DNA of 41,959 nucleotides. Source: Burkholderiales bacterium (lineage in GTDB: Bacteria; Pseudomonadota; Gammaproteobacteria; Burkholderiales; Casimicrobiaceae). Shown piece by piece: positions 17,656 to 25,508 of the stretch. The first letter of the stretch is position 1, and each line of letters starts with the position of its first letter. A model generated the notes under the pieces. The model was not told the origin of the DNA. It was given only the letters and a program-made list of their open reading frames with translations, and ran no database searches. Where the stretch lies: assembly GCA_031277215.1 (NCBI GenBank), contig JAITMR010000022.1, forward strand, positions 1 through 41,959, written 5' to 3'. The position numbers were made by a program, and so were the translations under genes.

Positions 17656-18621
17656 TTATGCCTCCCAATCGTCGAATTGTGGCGCGTCGGGAGCATGCGA
17701 CAAGTCCGGCGGGCACCAAGCCGCCTCCAGATGCGCCAACAGCGTCGCTGCCTGGTCGCTGTTAATGTCTTCGCCGAGCTTTATCCGGGCGGGGGTTTCG
17801 CCGGTGATCAGATGACGCCGCCGCCGCCGCAAGGTTTTGGCGATCTCATCAAGATCAGCGACACGCAGCGAAGGGTCAGATGAAGGCTTGACCCGCGCCC
17901 GCAGAGTCCCGCCCTGGCTGCTGTCGAGGTGCGTTTCCAGGAACAGCCCGATTTGTGGCACCGAGGTATCGACCGGCTGTGCCTTGCGAGCCAGACGGGG
18001 CAGCCAACGGTTCATCCACAGTATTTGCTGCGGCGACAAAACCGACAGATTGGCAAGGTCGATGAGCAGCGTATGAATGTAAGTCGAATAACAGCTGACC
18101 CGATTCTCGGAAGTCAGCAATTTGTCGGTGACATTTTCGAGCGCACACTGCATGAGCTCGGAGAAGCGGTAATAAGCATGGATTTCCTTCCACAGCTTCT
18201 CCGGGAACGGCTTGTGAGCAAGTGCGTGGATCAGCCGCAACTGCTTGCCGATAAACAGCGATTGCTGCATGAAAAAAGCCTTGTGCGGCGTCAGCTCAGG
18301 GTCGCCATCGAGCAACGTGCGCAGGCTGAGCGAATAATGCGACCACAGCACCTGCCACAGCCCGACATCCTCCGAAAAAGCCAGTTCTTCATTGTAAGAC
18401 AAACGGCTCCAGCGGTTGTGCAGCCCCATCACCAGCACCCGGCATACTTCCGTCAACCGGAAACGTTCAAAGGCGGACATCGGCGCATCGAGCGCACGCT
18501 CCATCTCAGCGCGCAACTGGGCGCTGGCCTGCGGCAACTCGGCGGCGAAAAGCTGCGTTGCCCAGCCTTTCTGCATCAGCCGGTGCGAGGCTGCCGAAGA
18601 TGCAGAAGAAACGTCACTCAT
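17656..18621 (-). CDS. Uncharacterised protein, 321 aa
   Basis: I do not recognise this family. The product is soluble, with no signal peptide or membrane segment, and largely helical in appearance (~20-215, rich in Leu, Trp, Arg and aromatics, with several FxxLW/LWQVLWSHY-like stretches). A more polar C-terminal part includes an RRRRRH cluster, and the last 20 residues are acidic. The ATG at 18621 is preferred over 18657 because GAGGAAA lies ~8 bases upstream. This ATG overlaps the HIT gene stop as ATGA, so the two are coupled. birA follows after 82 bases. Confidence 0.8.
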   Translation of the reverse strand: MSDVSSASSAASHRLMQKGWATQLFAAELPQASAQLRAEMERALDAPMSAFERFRLTEVCRVLVMGLHNRWSRLSYNEELAFSEDVGLWQVLWSHYSLSLRTLLDGDPELTPHKAFFMQQSLFIGKQLRLIHALAHKPFPEKLWKEIHAYYRFSELMQCALENVTDKLLTSENRVSCYSTYIHTLLIDLANLSVLSPQQILWMNRWLPRLARKAQPVDTSVPQIGLFLETHLDSSQGGTLRARVKPSSDPSLRVADLDEIAKTLRRRRRHLITGETPARIKLGEDINSDQAATLLAHLEAAWCPPDLSHAPDAPQFDDWEA

Positions 18622-19073
18622 GATAATTTCCTCTCTGATGCAGCGGACGACGAGCATAACGTTTTCACCAGATGTTCCTCCAGAGATTCGGCGAAAAGAG
18701 GCGGGAGCACTTGGGAGATGCCGAGTCGTTGGCGCGTGCCCCAGACAGATTGGGGAAAATGGGAGTCGTCAGCAAAACGCGGAATGACATGCCAATGCAA
18801 GTGCGGCGTGAGATTGCCCAGACACGCCAGATTCATCTTGTCCGGCGCCAGCAACGTGCGCAGCGCCGACTCCGTTGCCGCCACGACCGCCATACAGTGA
18901 GCGCGATCGGCGGGGGGAAGGTCTGTGAACTCCGCAATATGCTTGTTCCAGACCACCCTGCAAAATCCGGGGAACGGCTCGTCGGTCAACACCACGCGGC
19001 ACCGCGCATCGCGGTAAACCACAAGGCCGCTGTCGCCGAGACAAAGCGGGCAGTCGGGGACGGAATGCTTCAT
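18618..19073 (-). CDS. HIT-family nucleotide hydrolase
   Basis: The 151-residue protein has the histidine-triad motif HLHWHVIPR (~90-98) in the setting NLTPHLHWHVIPRF, an N-terminal CPLC cysteine pair, and the VVWNKHIAEFTDL segment common to the diadenosine-tetraphosphate hydrolase-like branch. HIT proteins hydrolyse nucleoside phosphoramidates or dinucleoside polyphosphates; the substrate is not determined by sequence. Its stop overlaps the next gene by four bases. Upstream, 19074-19293 has no gene. Confidence 0.9.
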   Translation of the reverse strand: MKHSVPDCPLCLGDSGLVVYRDARCRVVLTDEPFPGFCRVVWNKHIAEFTDLPPADRAHCMAVVAATESALRTLLAPDKMNLACLGNLTPHLHWHVIPRFADDSHFPQSVWGTRQRLGISQVLPPLFAESLEEHLVKTLCSSSAASERKLS

Positions 19074-19293
19074 AAAGATAACTATATCAGGAATCGGTAT
19101 GTCGGGTATTGAGGAGACGGGGGTCAGGAGCCAGGAAACAGGCGCAGTGTTCCGAATTCGTCATTTTTGCGAAAGTGGAGGGGACAAGGAATTCGTGCGC
19201 AGGCGCGGAAAAACAACACTCCTCGCCCGTTTGCGGGAGCATGCCAAGCGTCAAAACTGCCGTAAGCTCGTGCAGGTTGCGGGAGCGTTTTTC

Positions 19294-20685
19294 TCACCCC
19301 GGCAATTCGATTCCTTTTAGTCGCCGGTACAGCGTGATCGCATACGAATCGGTCATGCCGCAAACGAAATCGACCACTTTTAACAAACGCAGATAAGGAT
19401 CGGCATCGGGAGCATTGCCTTCACCGAGGAATTGCGGCGGCAATAACGGGATCAAAACGCGGCTGCGGATCGGTGCGCTTTCTTTGTTCGGTGCGTTGAA
19501 GCGATCCGAAACGGCGGTGAAAAAAAGATCGAGCAAACCCGAAAGCACTTCGCAACCTGCCGCCTCGATTTCCATGGCGGATCGTGCGACATAGATTTTT
19601 TCGTGCGACAGCGTTTCGATTTGCTCCAGCGTTTTGGCAACGCACGATTCAGCAAGCAGTTCTTCGTCGTAATCGCCGTTGACGATGGCTTCCTCGTGGC
19701 TCAAGAAAATCTCGGCGGTTTCTTCGACCAGGCGTCCTATCGCTTTGGCGCGGAGGTATTCGATGCGTTCTTTGGGTTCGGTGATGCTGTGAAGCCGTGC
19801 TGTGCGGGCGTCACCGCCGGCGACGATGAGCAGCAGCGCTTCAACGTCTTTCGCCGGGATGACACCGATGCGTGCTGCGTCTTCAAGATCGACGATGCGG
19901 TAGCAAATATCGTCGGCAGCTTCGACCAAAAACGCCAACGGGTGTCGCCGCCAAGCTCCGGCAACCCGCTCTTTCATGCCGACGGTCGTTGCCGCTTCGC
20001 GGAAAAGCGCGGCTTCGCTCTGGAAATAACCAAACTTTTTGGCCGAGCGGCCATCAAGCGGCGTTTCTGTTTTTGATGCGCACGGGTATTTGGAAAACGC
20101 CATCAGTGTCGCGGCTGTCAACTGCAAACCGCCGGGGTTTGAAGGGCTTTGCAATGCGGCCAACACGCGAAATCCTTGAGCATTGCCTTCGTAGCGTTCG
20201 AAATCGGCGCGTTGCGCACCGGTCAACTGCAAACGGTCGAGCGCGCCGTTCGGTTGCGTACACCATTCACGGATGGCGTCTTCGCCTGCGTGTCCGAACG
20301 GTGGATTGCCGATATCGTGCGCCAGACAAGCTGCCGCAATCACCGCGCCGAAATCCGAAGCGTGCAACACATCTTCCAGACGATGACGTGCCACCAACGC
20401 CCGTCCTACCGTCGTTCCGAGCGAACGACCCACACACGACGCTTCCAGACTGTGCGTCAAGCGGTTGCGCACATAATCGCTTTGCGCCAGTGGAAACACC
20501 TGCGTCTTGTCCTTGAGCCGCCGGAACGCCGAACAAAAAACGATTCGGTCGTAGTCCTGCTGAAACACGCTGCGATCCGGCGCTGGTGCGGCATGTGTCG
20601 TTACGCCGATCCGTCGCGGCGAGAGAAAACGACGCCAGCGCTCCGCCAGTGCGTTTGAAGATTCATGTGTTGTCAATGTTTTCAT
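19294..20685 (-). CDS. dgt: dGTP triphosphohydrolase-like HD-domain protein
   Basis: dGTPases release triphosphate from dGTP and tune dNTP pools. The 463-residue protein has the N-terminal RSVFQQDYDRIVFCSAFRRL motif, the first metal His in NRLTHSLE, the HD pair in CLAHDIGNPPFGHAGE (~121-136), a DDICYRIVDLEDA segment with the later metal ligand, and a C-terminal helical region. Length fits long dGTPases. The ATG at 20685 lies 14 bases after the pepP stop. An in-frame GTG at 20712, inside pepP with a GAGG upstream, is an alternative start adding nine residues. Confidence 0.92.
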   Translation of the reverse strand: MKTLTTHESSNALAERWRRFLSPRRIGVTTHAAPAPDRSVFQQDYDRIVFCSAFRRLKDKTQVFPLAQSDYVRNRLTHSLEASCVGRSLGTTVGRALVARHRLEDVLHASDFGAVIAAACLAHDIGNPPFGHAGEDAIREWCTQPNGALDRLQLTGAQRADFERYEGNAQGFRVLAALQSPSNPGGLQLTAATLMAFSKYPCASKTETPLDGRSAKKFGYFQSEAALFREAATTVGMKERVAGAWRRHPLAFLVEAADDICYRIVDLEDAARIGVIPAKDVEALLLIVAGGDARTARLHSITEPKERIEYLRAKAIGRLVEETAEIFLSHEEAIVNGDYDEELLAESCVAKTLEQIETLSHEKIYVARSAMEIEAAGCEVLSGLLDLFFTAVSDRFNAPNKESAPIRSRVLIPLLPPQFLGEGNAPDADPYLRLLKVVDFVCGMTDSYAITLYRRLKGIELPG

Positions 20686-20699
20686 AATCGAATCGTTTG

Positions 20700-22049
20700 T
20701 TATTGCGTGCACAACGCTTCTACCTCTTCCACGTTTTTTGGCGCGGCGGAGGTAAGAATGTCGATGCCGTCTTTCGTGATCAATACATCATCTTCGATGC
20801 GCACGCCGATGTTGTGGAATGCAGCGGGGATGTCGTCATCGGCTCGAATGTAGCAGCCGGGTTCAACGGTGAGCACCATTCCGGGTTCAAGCAGCGTTGG
20901 CGTTTTGTCGTGTTCGCCGCGCCGATACTGACCGGCGTCGTGCACGTCCAATCCTAGCCAGTGACCGGCGCGGTGCATGTAGAATCGCTTGAAGCTGCCC
21001 GTTTCAAGCGCGGTATCGAGCGGGCCTTTGATCAGCTTCAGGTCGATCATGCCTTGCGTCAACACGCGCTCGGCGGTATCGTGAAAAGCGCGGAATGGCG
21101 CACCGGGTTTCAGCGCGTCGAAACAAGCGCGTTGCGCGGCGAGCACCAATTCGTAGATGTCTTTTTGTGCAGCGCTGAATCGGCGGCCGACCGGGAATGT
21201 GCGGGTAATATCGGAAGCGTAGTTTTGGTATTCGCAACCGGCATCCATCAAAAGCAAATCACCGGCGTTGATCTTCCGACGGTTTTCAACGTAGTGCAAA
21301 ACACAGGCGTTTTCGGCGCTGGCGACAACCGACGGATACGCTGTTTGCGCGCCGTGCATCATGAACTCGTGCTGCAATTCGGCTTCGACTTGATACTCGA
21401 AGTGCCCGGGACGCGCAAAACGCATGGCTCGAACGTGTGCTTGCGCGGAGATGGCGGCGGCGTGACGCATCAGCGCAATTTCGCAATCGTCCTTGATCAT
21501 TCGCATCCGGTCGAGGACATCACGCACATCGACGATGCAAGCGGGCGGTGTGTGGCCGGATCGCGCTTGCGTGCGCAGGGCGCCCAAAAGCCGGGTAATG
21601 GTGGAATCCCAGTCGGAGTACAAGCCCATCGGCGTGAGCAATGCGGACTGGTTCATCACGAGCGCGGGCAATTGCTCGTTCAGCGCTGAAATCGGAAAAG
21701 TTTCATCGAAAGCGAACATTTCGCTTGCGGCTCCCGGGCCAACGCGAAATCCGTCCCAGATTTCGCGTTCAGGATTTTTCTCACGACAAAAGAGAATGTG
21801 GCGCGTTTTTCCCGCGCTGTCGCAGGTCAACGCCAGAACAGCTTCGGGTTCGGGGAAGCCGGAGAGGTAGTGGAAGTAACTTTCCGGTCGATAAGGGTAA
21901 AGCGTGTCGCGGTTGCGAAACATTTCCGGAGCGGTCGGCATCAGCACCAATCCGCCACCGTGTGTTTCGTGTATCTTCTGCAACAGCCGCTCGCGGCGCC
22001 CCCGATGGTGGAAGCCGTCGGGAATTTTGGGCGCGGTGGCGTGTCTCAT
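20700..22049 (-). CDS. pepP: Xaa-Pro aminopeptidase (aminopeptidase P)
   Basis: PepP removes N-terminal residues before proline, using two Mn ions. The 449-residue protein has the N-terminal creatinase-like domain (YRPESYFHYLSGFPEPEA) and the pita-bread catalytic domain with metal ligands in LLMDAGCEYQNYASDITRTF (two Asp), HRAGHWLGLDVHD (His), VEPGCYI (Glu) and GVRIEDDVLIT (Glu). The start at 22049 (MRHATAPKIPDG) gives the family N-terminus; the open frame beyond it is a shadow of the divergent gene. It is transcribed away from the folate cyclo-ligase gene, with ~70 bases between starts. Confidence 0.96.
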   Translation of the reverse strand: MRHATAPKIPDGFHHRGRRERLLQKIHETHGGGLVLMPTAPEMFRNRDTLYPYRPESYFHYLSGFPEPEAVLALTCDSAGKTRHILFCREKNPEREIWDGFRVGPGAASEMFAFDETFPISALNEQLPALVMNQSALLTPMGLYSDWDSTITRLLGALRTQARSGHTPPACIVDVRDVLDRMRMIKDDCEIALMRHAAAISAQAHVRAMRFARPGHFEYQVEAELQHEFMMHGAQTAYPSVVASAENACVLHYVENRRKINAGDLLLMDAGCEYQNYASDITRTFPVGRRFSAAQKDIYELVLAAQRACFDALKPGAPFRAFHDTAERVLTQGMIDLKLIKGPLDTALETGSFKRFYMHRAGHWLGLDVHDAGQYRRGEHDKTPTLLEPGMVLTVEPGCYIRADDDIPAAFHNIGVRIEDDVLITKDGIDILTSAAPKNVEEVEALCTQ

Positions 22050-22119
22050 GGGGAAAGCCGTTTTCGGTAAAGAGAAAGCCTCATTATAATGCTGCTTGTA
22101 ACTTACAAAGACTTCCGTT

Positions 22120-22749
22120 ATGTCCGATTCGTTGTCCTTTAGCGCGTCGCCCTCCGAAACGCAACGCGCCAAGCAGGAGATGCGCCACCGTGTGCTGGCG
22201 TTGCGCGATGGTTTGTCGGTGGACGAGCACGCGGCGCATTCGCGTTGTATCGCGCAGAGAATCGCCGCGCTACCATCATTTGCAAATGCCCGCACCGTGT
22301 TGTTGTTTCATTCTTTCGGCAGCGAATGGAATTCGGTGTTGCTGGTGCAGGAAGCCTTGCAAAGCGGGAAAACCGTGGTGTTGCCACGGGTGTTGTCTTC
22401 GAAAGGGACTTCGCGTCAGATGGCGCTGCAAACGGTCGAGAACATCGCCCGCGATACGGCACCCGGCACGCGGGGAATTCTTGAGCCTTTGCCGGAACGT
22501 CCGGTTGTTTCTCCAGAGACGATTGACTGGATTCTGGTGCCGGGGGTCGCGTTCACACCGCGTGGCGAGCGGCTGGGATACGGCGGCGGGTTTTATGATC
22601 GGTTGTTGCCGCAGATTCCGAAGCACGTACCGCGCATTGTTGGCGCGTTCGACGTGCAAATTGTCGATGCGTTGCCGGTGGATTCCCACGATTGCTCGGT
22701 AGATGCTGTCTATACGGAACGCCGCGTGTTTCACTGTATGAGAGAGTAA
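22120..22749 (+). CDS. 5-formyltetrahydrofolate cyclo-ligase family protein
   Basis: The family converts 5-formyl-THF to 5,10-methenyl-THF with ATP, returning folate to the active pool. The 209-residue protein has the helical N-terminus with the conserved K/R (RAKQEMRHRVLALRDGL), VLLFHSFGSEWN, and the signature LGYGGGFYDRLL (~149-160) preceded by LVPGVAFTPRGERL. The family is also known as YgfA, often called ygfA/fau in gammaproteobacteria. It is first in a three-gene plus-strand set with the DUF2007 gene and queF. Confidence 0.93.
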   Translation: MSDSLSFSASPSETQRAKQEMRHRVLALRDGLSVDEHAAHSRCIAQRIAALPSFANARTVLLFHSFGSEWNSVLLVQEALQSGKTVVLPRVLSSKGTSRQMALQTVENIARDTAPGTRGILEPLPERPVVSPETIDWILVPGVAFTPRGERLGYGGGFYDRLLPQIPKHVPRIVGAFDVQIVDALPVDSHDCSVDAVYTERRVFHCMRE

Positions 22750-22826
22750 GCCCCGAAAGCCTTGATGTGGCGCAAGATGGCAGCCCTGTTGATTTGGAGT
22801 GGAGACACTGCGTACAATCCGTTCCT

Positions 22827-23204
22827 ATGGTTCCGATCTATCGCCCTGATAACCCCATCGACCTCGCGTTGGCGGAGAGCCTTCTGATAGCAGAAGGCAT
22901 CCCGTATTTTGTGCATAACAGGCACTTCGGCGGCTTGTTTCCTGGTGTGCAGATAGGACTTCTCAACACCAGAACAGTTATGGTTTCGGAAGCGGAGGTG
23001 CTTCGCGCTCGTGACGTTTTGGCGGATTTGTTGACGGTTGAGCAAGAACCACTGCCGACATCTCCCGCTCCCCGCCTTTCCTGGAGGCAAATTTTTCGCA
23101 TGCTGTTTGAAGTCGTTGCCTTCGGCTGGTTTTTCCCCGCCAAACAGCGGAGGAAGAACGACAAAGCGTCCAGTGACGCAAATGTTTCCCCTGATTCTTC
23201 TTGA
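22827..23204 (+). CDS. DUF2007-domain protein
   Basis: The 125-residue product begins [20 protein letters not shown] and continues with [10 protein letters not shown] and a [15 protein letters not shown] helix, the pattern of DUF2007 (putative signal-transducing domain). A membrane-proximal-looking hydrophobic/aromatic segment ([18 protein letters not shown]) and a polar tail follow. Function is unknown. The ATG at 22827 is chosen because conservation starts there; the longer open frame overlaps the preceding gene. queF starts 5 bases after its stop. Confidence 0.8.
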   Translation: MVPIYRPDNPIDLALAESLLIAEGIPYFVHNRHFGGLFPGVQIGLLNTRTVMVSEAEVLRARDVLADLLTVEQEPLPTSPAPRLSWRQIFRMLFEVVAFGWFFPAKQRRKNDKASSDANVSPDSS

Positions 23205-23209
23205 ATTTT

Positions 23210-24046
23210 ATGAGCGCTTTCAATGATACCCCGCTCGGCAAGAGCAGTGCTTACGCCGAACATTACGATGCGTCGCTTCTTTATCCGATCCCGCGCAGGA
23301 TCGGGCGAGCCGAACTTGGGATTGATTCTGATGCGCAGTTGCCGTTTTACGGCGTCGATTTCTGGAACGCCTTCGAGCTTTCGTGGCTGAATCCGAGTGG
23401 CAAACCGTGTGTAGCGTTGGCGCACATTATCGTTTCTGCGGCATCGCCGAACATCATCGAATCAAAGTCGCTGAAACTGTATTTGAACGGCTTTAATCAA
23501 ACAGCGTTTTCTTCGGCAAACGAAGTACGTTATCGCCTGATACATGATCTTTCTGCCGTGACTGGCGCGGCAGTGGCTGTTGAACTCGTTTTGCCGCAAC
23601 AGTTTCCGGATCAGCGTATCGCGTTGCTTGAAGGGTTTTGCCTTGATACGCTTCCGGTAAGCATCGACACGTACACGCCGCATCCCGACTTTTTGTTTGC
23701 GCACACAGACACGCCGATAGTCACTGAAAGGCTAGTCACGCATTTGCTGAAGTCGAACTGTCCGGTGACAGAGCAGCCCGACTGGGGCAGTCTGCAAGTT
23801 GCGTATACGGGACATCCGGTTGACCGTGAGGGATTGCTTAAATACATCGTTTCGCTGCGCCGCCACAACGGGTTTCACGAATCATGCGTCGAACGCATCT
23901 TCATGGAGCTGATGCGACGCTGTTCGCCGTTACGGCTGTCGGTCTATGCTCGCTATACCCGACGCGGCGGGATCGACATCAACCCGTTTCGCGCCAGCCA
24001 CGCCGATATTCCGCTACCAGAGAACGTGCGGTTGGCGCGGCAATGA
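23210..24046 (+). CDS. queF: NADPH-dependent 7-cyano-7-deazaguanine reductase
   Basis: QueF reduces preQ0 to preQ1 in queuosine biosynthesis. The 278-residue protein is the long, E. coli-like two-domain form. It has the NADPH-binding [15 protein letters not shown] motif, the catalytic Cys in [17 protein letters not shown] that forms the thioimide with preQ0, the [10 protein letters not shown] segment with the substrate-binding Glu, and the C-terminal [18 protein letters not shown]. The ATG at 23210 is preferred to an in-frame TTG at 23201. Its 3' end overlaps the stop codon of the convergent small gene at 24014-24223. Confidence 0.97.
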   Translation: MSAFNDTPLGKSSAYAEHYDASLLYPIPRRIGRAELGIDSDAQLPFYGVDFWNAFELSWLNPSGKPCVALAHIIVSAASPNIIESKSLKLYLNGFNQTAFSSANEVRYRLIHDLSAVTGAAVAVELVLPQQFPDQRIALLEGFCLDTLPVSIDTYTPHPDFLFAHTDTPIVTERLVTHLLKSNCPVTEQPDWGSLQVAYTGHPVDREGLLKYIVSLRRHNGFHESCVERIFMELMRRCSPLRLSVYARYTRRGGIDINPFRASHADIPLPENVRLARQ

Positions 24047-24223
24047 AACGCCACAAAAAAGGACGGTATCCCCGTCCTCTTCTGTGCGCATGAGCTTTCG
24101 CAGCGCTTGGCGGTCGTCACGCCGTTTGATTTTGTGCGTTTTTTGATGCACGCCCGCGTGGCGTTGCCGTGCAGCGACCGCGAAAGGGTTGCGCGGCACC
24201 AACGTTTTTCCTTTTCTTTTCAC
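24014..24223 (-). CDS. Small basic protein with terminator inside the ORF (putative non-stop gene)
   Basis: I cannot name this gene. A GTG start at 24223 is preceded at 7 bases by a strong GAGGAG ribosome site. The first ~45 codons encode a very basic peptide: [20 protein letters not shown], then [19 protein letters not shown] and a LRKLM end. A complete intrinsic terminator (AGGACGG/CCGTCCT stem, then T6) lies at 24054-24077, in frame and before any stop codon. The nominal stop is at 24014-24016, within queF. Terminated transcripts should therefore lack a stop codon. That layout is the one known for arfA, the ribosome-rescue factor controlled by trans-translation, but this sequence does not look like E. 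coli ArfA. A rescue or ribosome-associated role is inference. The 69-residue full ORF may never be completed. Confidence 0.65.
   Translation of the reverse strand: MKRKGKTLVPRNPFAVAARQRHAGVHQKTHKIKRRDDRQALRKLMRTEEDGDTVLFCGVSLPRQPHVLW
24054..24077 (-). terminator. Intrinsic terminator within the small minus-strand ORF
   Basis: On the minus strand AGGACGG pairs with CCGTCCT around a 5-base loop and is followed by T6. On the plus strand the hairpin is preceded by A6 but followed by TCTTCT, so it is a poor terminator for queF. It overlaps codons ~50-57 of the minus-strand ORF. Confidence 0.75.
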
Positions 24224-24445
24224 GGAATCTCCTCAGAGCGGTTTCAACATTTCATATCAACAGATGTCCGGCATTGTCCGAGCGGGGGAAACGGGCGTCA
24301 ACCGTTATCGTATGAGCGGTCATTGCCATGCCTCTTTTCCGGAGCGTTTTTGCAACAAACGGTGCGGCGCTCGACGCGCCCAAAAGACAGGCGTATTATC
24401 AAAAATTCCCGCGCGTTATTCGTGTCTTATTTTAAGGAGAGCATT
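24224..24445. promoter_or_regulatory. Divergent promoter region of the small gene and ppk2
   Basis: No gene or RNA motif is recognised in this 222-base gap. It must contain the promoters of both divergent genes; no specific -35/-10 pair is proposed. Confidence 0.4.
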
Positions 24446-25498
24446 ATGGCGGCCAAAACAAAAACCGGAAAAGCCCCCAAGAACAAGAAGCCGGAAACCG
24501 GGGGGCTGCCAAAATCGCCATCCGGCACTTCTCTCAAAACAACGCCTTTGAAAAAGAATACGCGCGGCTCACAAAACGAAGAAGTCCGCCGCACCCGAGA
24601 AGAAATGGTGCGCATCATCAAGGCGACCAGTCAGGCGCCGAAAGCAAAAGAGATAGCATCAGCGCCGCCGGGCACACCGGAAGACAGCAATACCGCCGCG
24701 CTACCGATGTCCTATCCGTACCGAACGCGGATGCGGCGCGGCGAATACGAAAAGCTCAAGGCTGAATTACAAATTGAATTGCTGAAAGTGCAAAATTGGG
24801 TCAAGGGAGAAAGGCAACGTATTGCGCTGCTGTTTGAAGGACGCGACGCCGCCGGAAAAGGCGGCACGATCAAACGCTTCATGGAACACCTCAATCCGCG
24901 TGGTGCGCGAGTTGTGGCGCTGGACAAACCAAGCAGCCTGGAGCAGGAGCAATGGTATTTTCAGCGCTATATCGCCCATCTTCCGGCAGCGGGTGAAATC
25001 GTTTTTTTTGATCGTTCATGGTACAACCGCGCCGGTGTCGAGAAGGTAATGGGGTTTTGCACGCCGAATCAGTACCTCGAATTCATGCGGCAAGCACCGG
25101 CGCTTGAGCGAATGTGGGTCAACAGCGGCATCCGGTTGTTCAAATACTGGTTCTCGGTGAGTCGTGAAGAACAACTGCGTCGCTTTATTTCGCGTCGTGA
25201 CGATCCGTTAAAACACTGGAAACTCTCGCCGATTGACATACAATCGCTCGACAAATGGGATGAATACACCCTTGCCAAAAACGCGATGTTTTTCCATACC
25301 GATACCGGCGATGCGCCGTGGGTTGTTATCAAAGCCGACGACAAGAAACGCGCCCGCATTAACTGCTTGCGCCACTTTCTCTACAACCTTCCCTACCCCG
25401 ACAAAAACCCGGAAGTTGTCGTGCCGCCCGATCCGTTGCTGGTTGGCAGCGCTGCCGATGTCAAGGAAGCGGCGGAGAATGGCACGGTTCAGATATAG
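24446..25498 (+). CDS. ppk2: Polyphosphate kinase 2
   Basis: PPK2 transfers phosphate between polyphosphate and nucleoside di- or monophosphates. The 350-residue product has a ~75-residue basic, low-complexity N-terminus (Lys/Pro/Thr rich), then the PPK2 core: Walker A LFEGRDAAGKGGTIKRF (~128-144), an LNPRGARVVALDKPS stretch, and the Walker B/lid FFDRSWYNRAGVEKVMGFC (~190-208), followed by the DPLKHWKLSPIDI segment. This is the single-domain class I type. AAGGAGA lies ~6 bases upstream of ATG 24446; the longer open frame (from 24107) is not supported. The basic N-terminal tail could bind polyphosphate or nucleic acid (inference). Confidence 0.95.
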   Translation: MAAKTKTGKAPKNKKPETGGLPKSPSGTSLKTTPLKKNTRGSQNEEVRRTREEMVRIIKATSQAPKAKEIASAPPGTPEDSNTAALPMSYPYRTRMRRGEYEKLKAELQIELLKVQNWVKGERQRIALLFEGRDAAGKGGTIKRFMEHLNPRGARVVALDKPSSLEQEQWYFQRYIAHLPAAGEIVFFDRSWYNRAGVEKVMGFCTPNQYLEFMRQAPALERMWVNSGIRLFKYWFSVSREEQLRRFISRRDDPLKHWKLSPIDIQSLDKWDEYTLAKNAMFFHTDTGDAPWVVIKADDKKRARINCLRHFLYNLPYPDKNPEVVVPPDPLLVGSAADVKEAAENGTVQI

Positions 25499-25508
25499 GT
25501 GTCAGGGA

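Noticed and set aside
19074-19293. Possible short gene between the HIT and dgt genes
   Set aside because: Short frames only, no ribosome site and no recognisable RNA motif.
24107-24445. N-terminal extension of ppk2 starting at 24107
   Set aside because: It is antisense to the small minus-strand gene, is not PPK2-like, and a strong ribosome site precedes the ATG at 24446.
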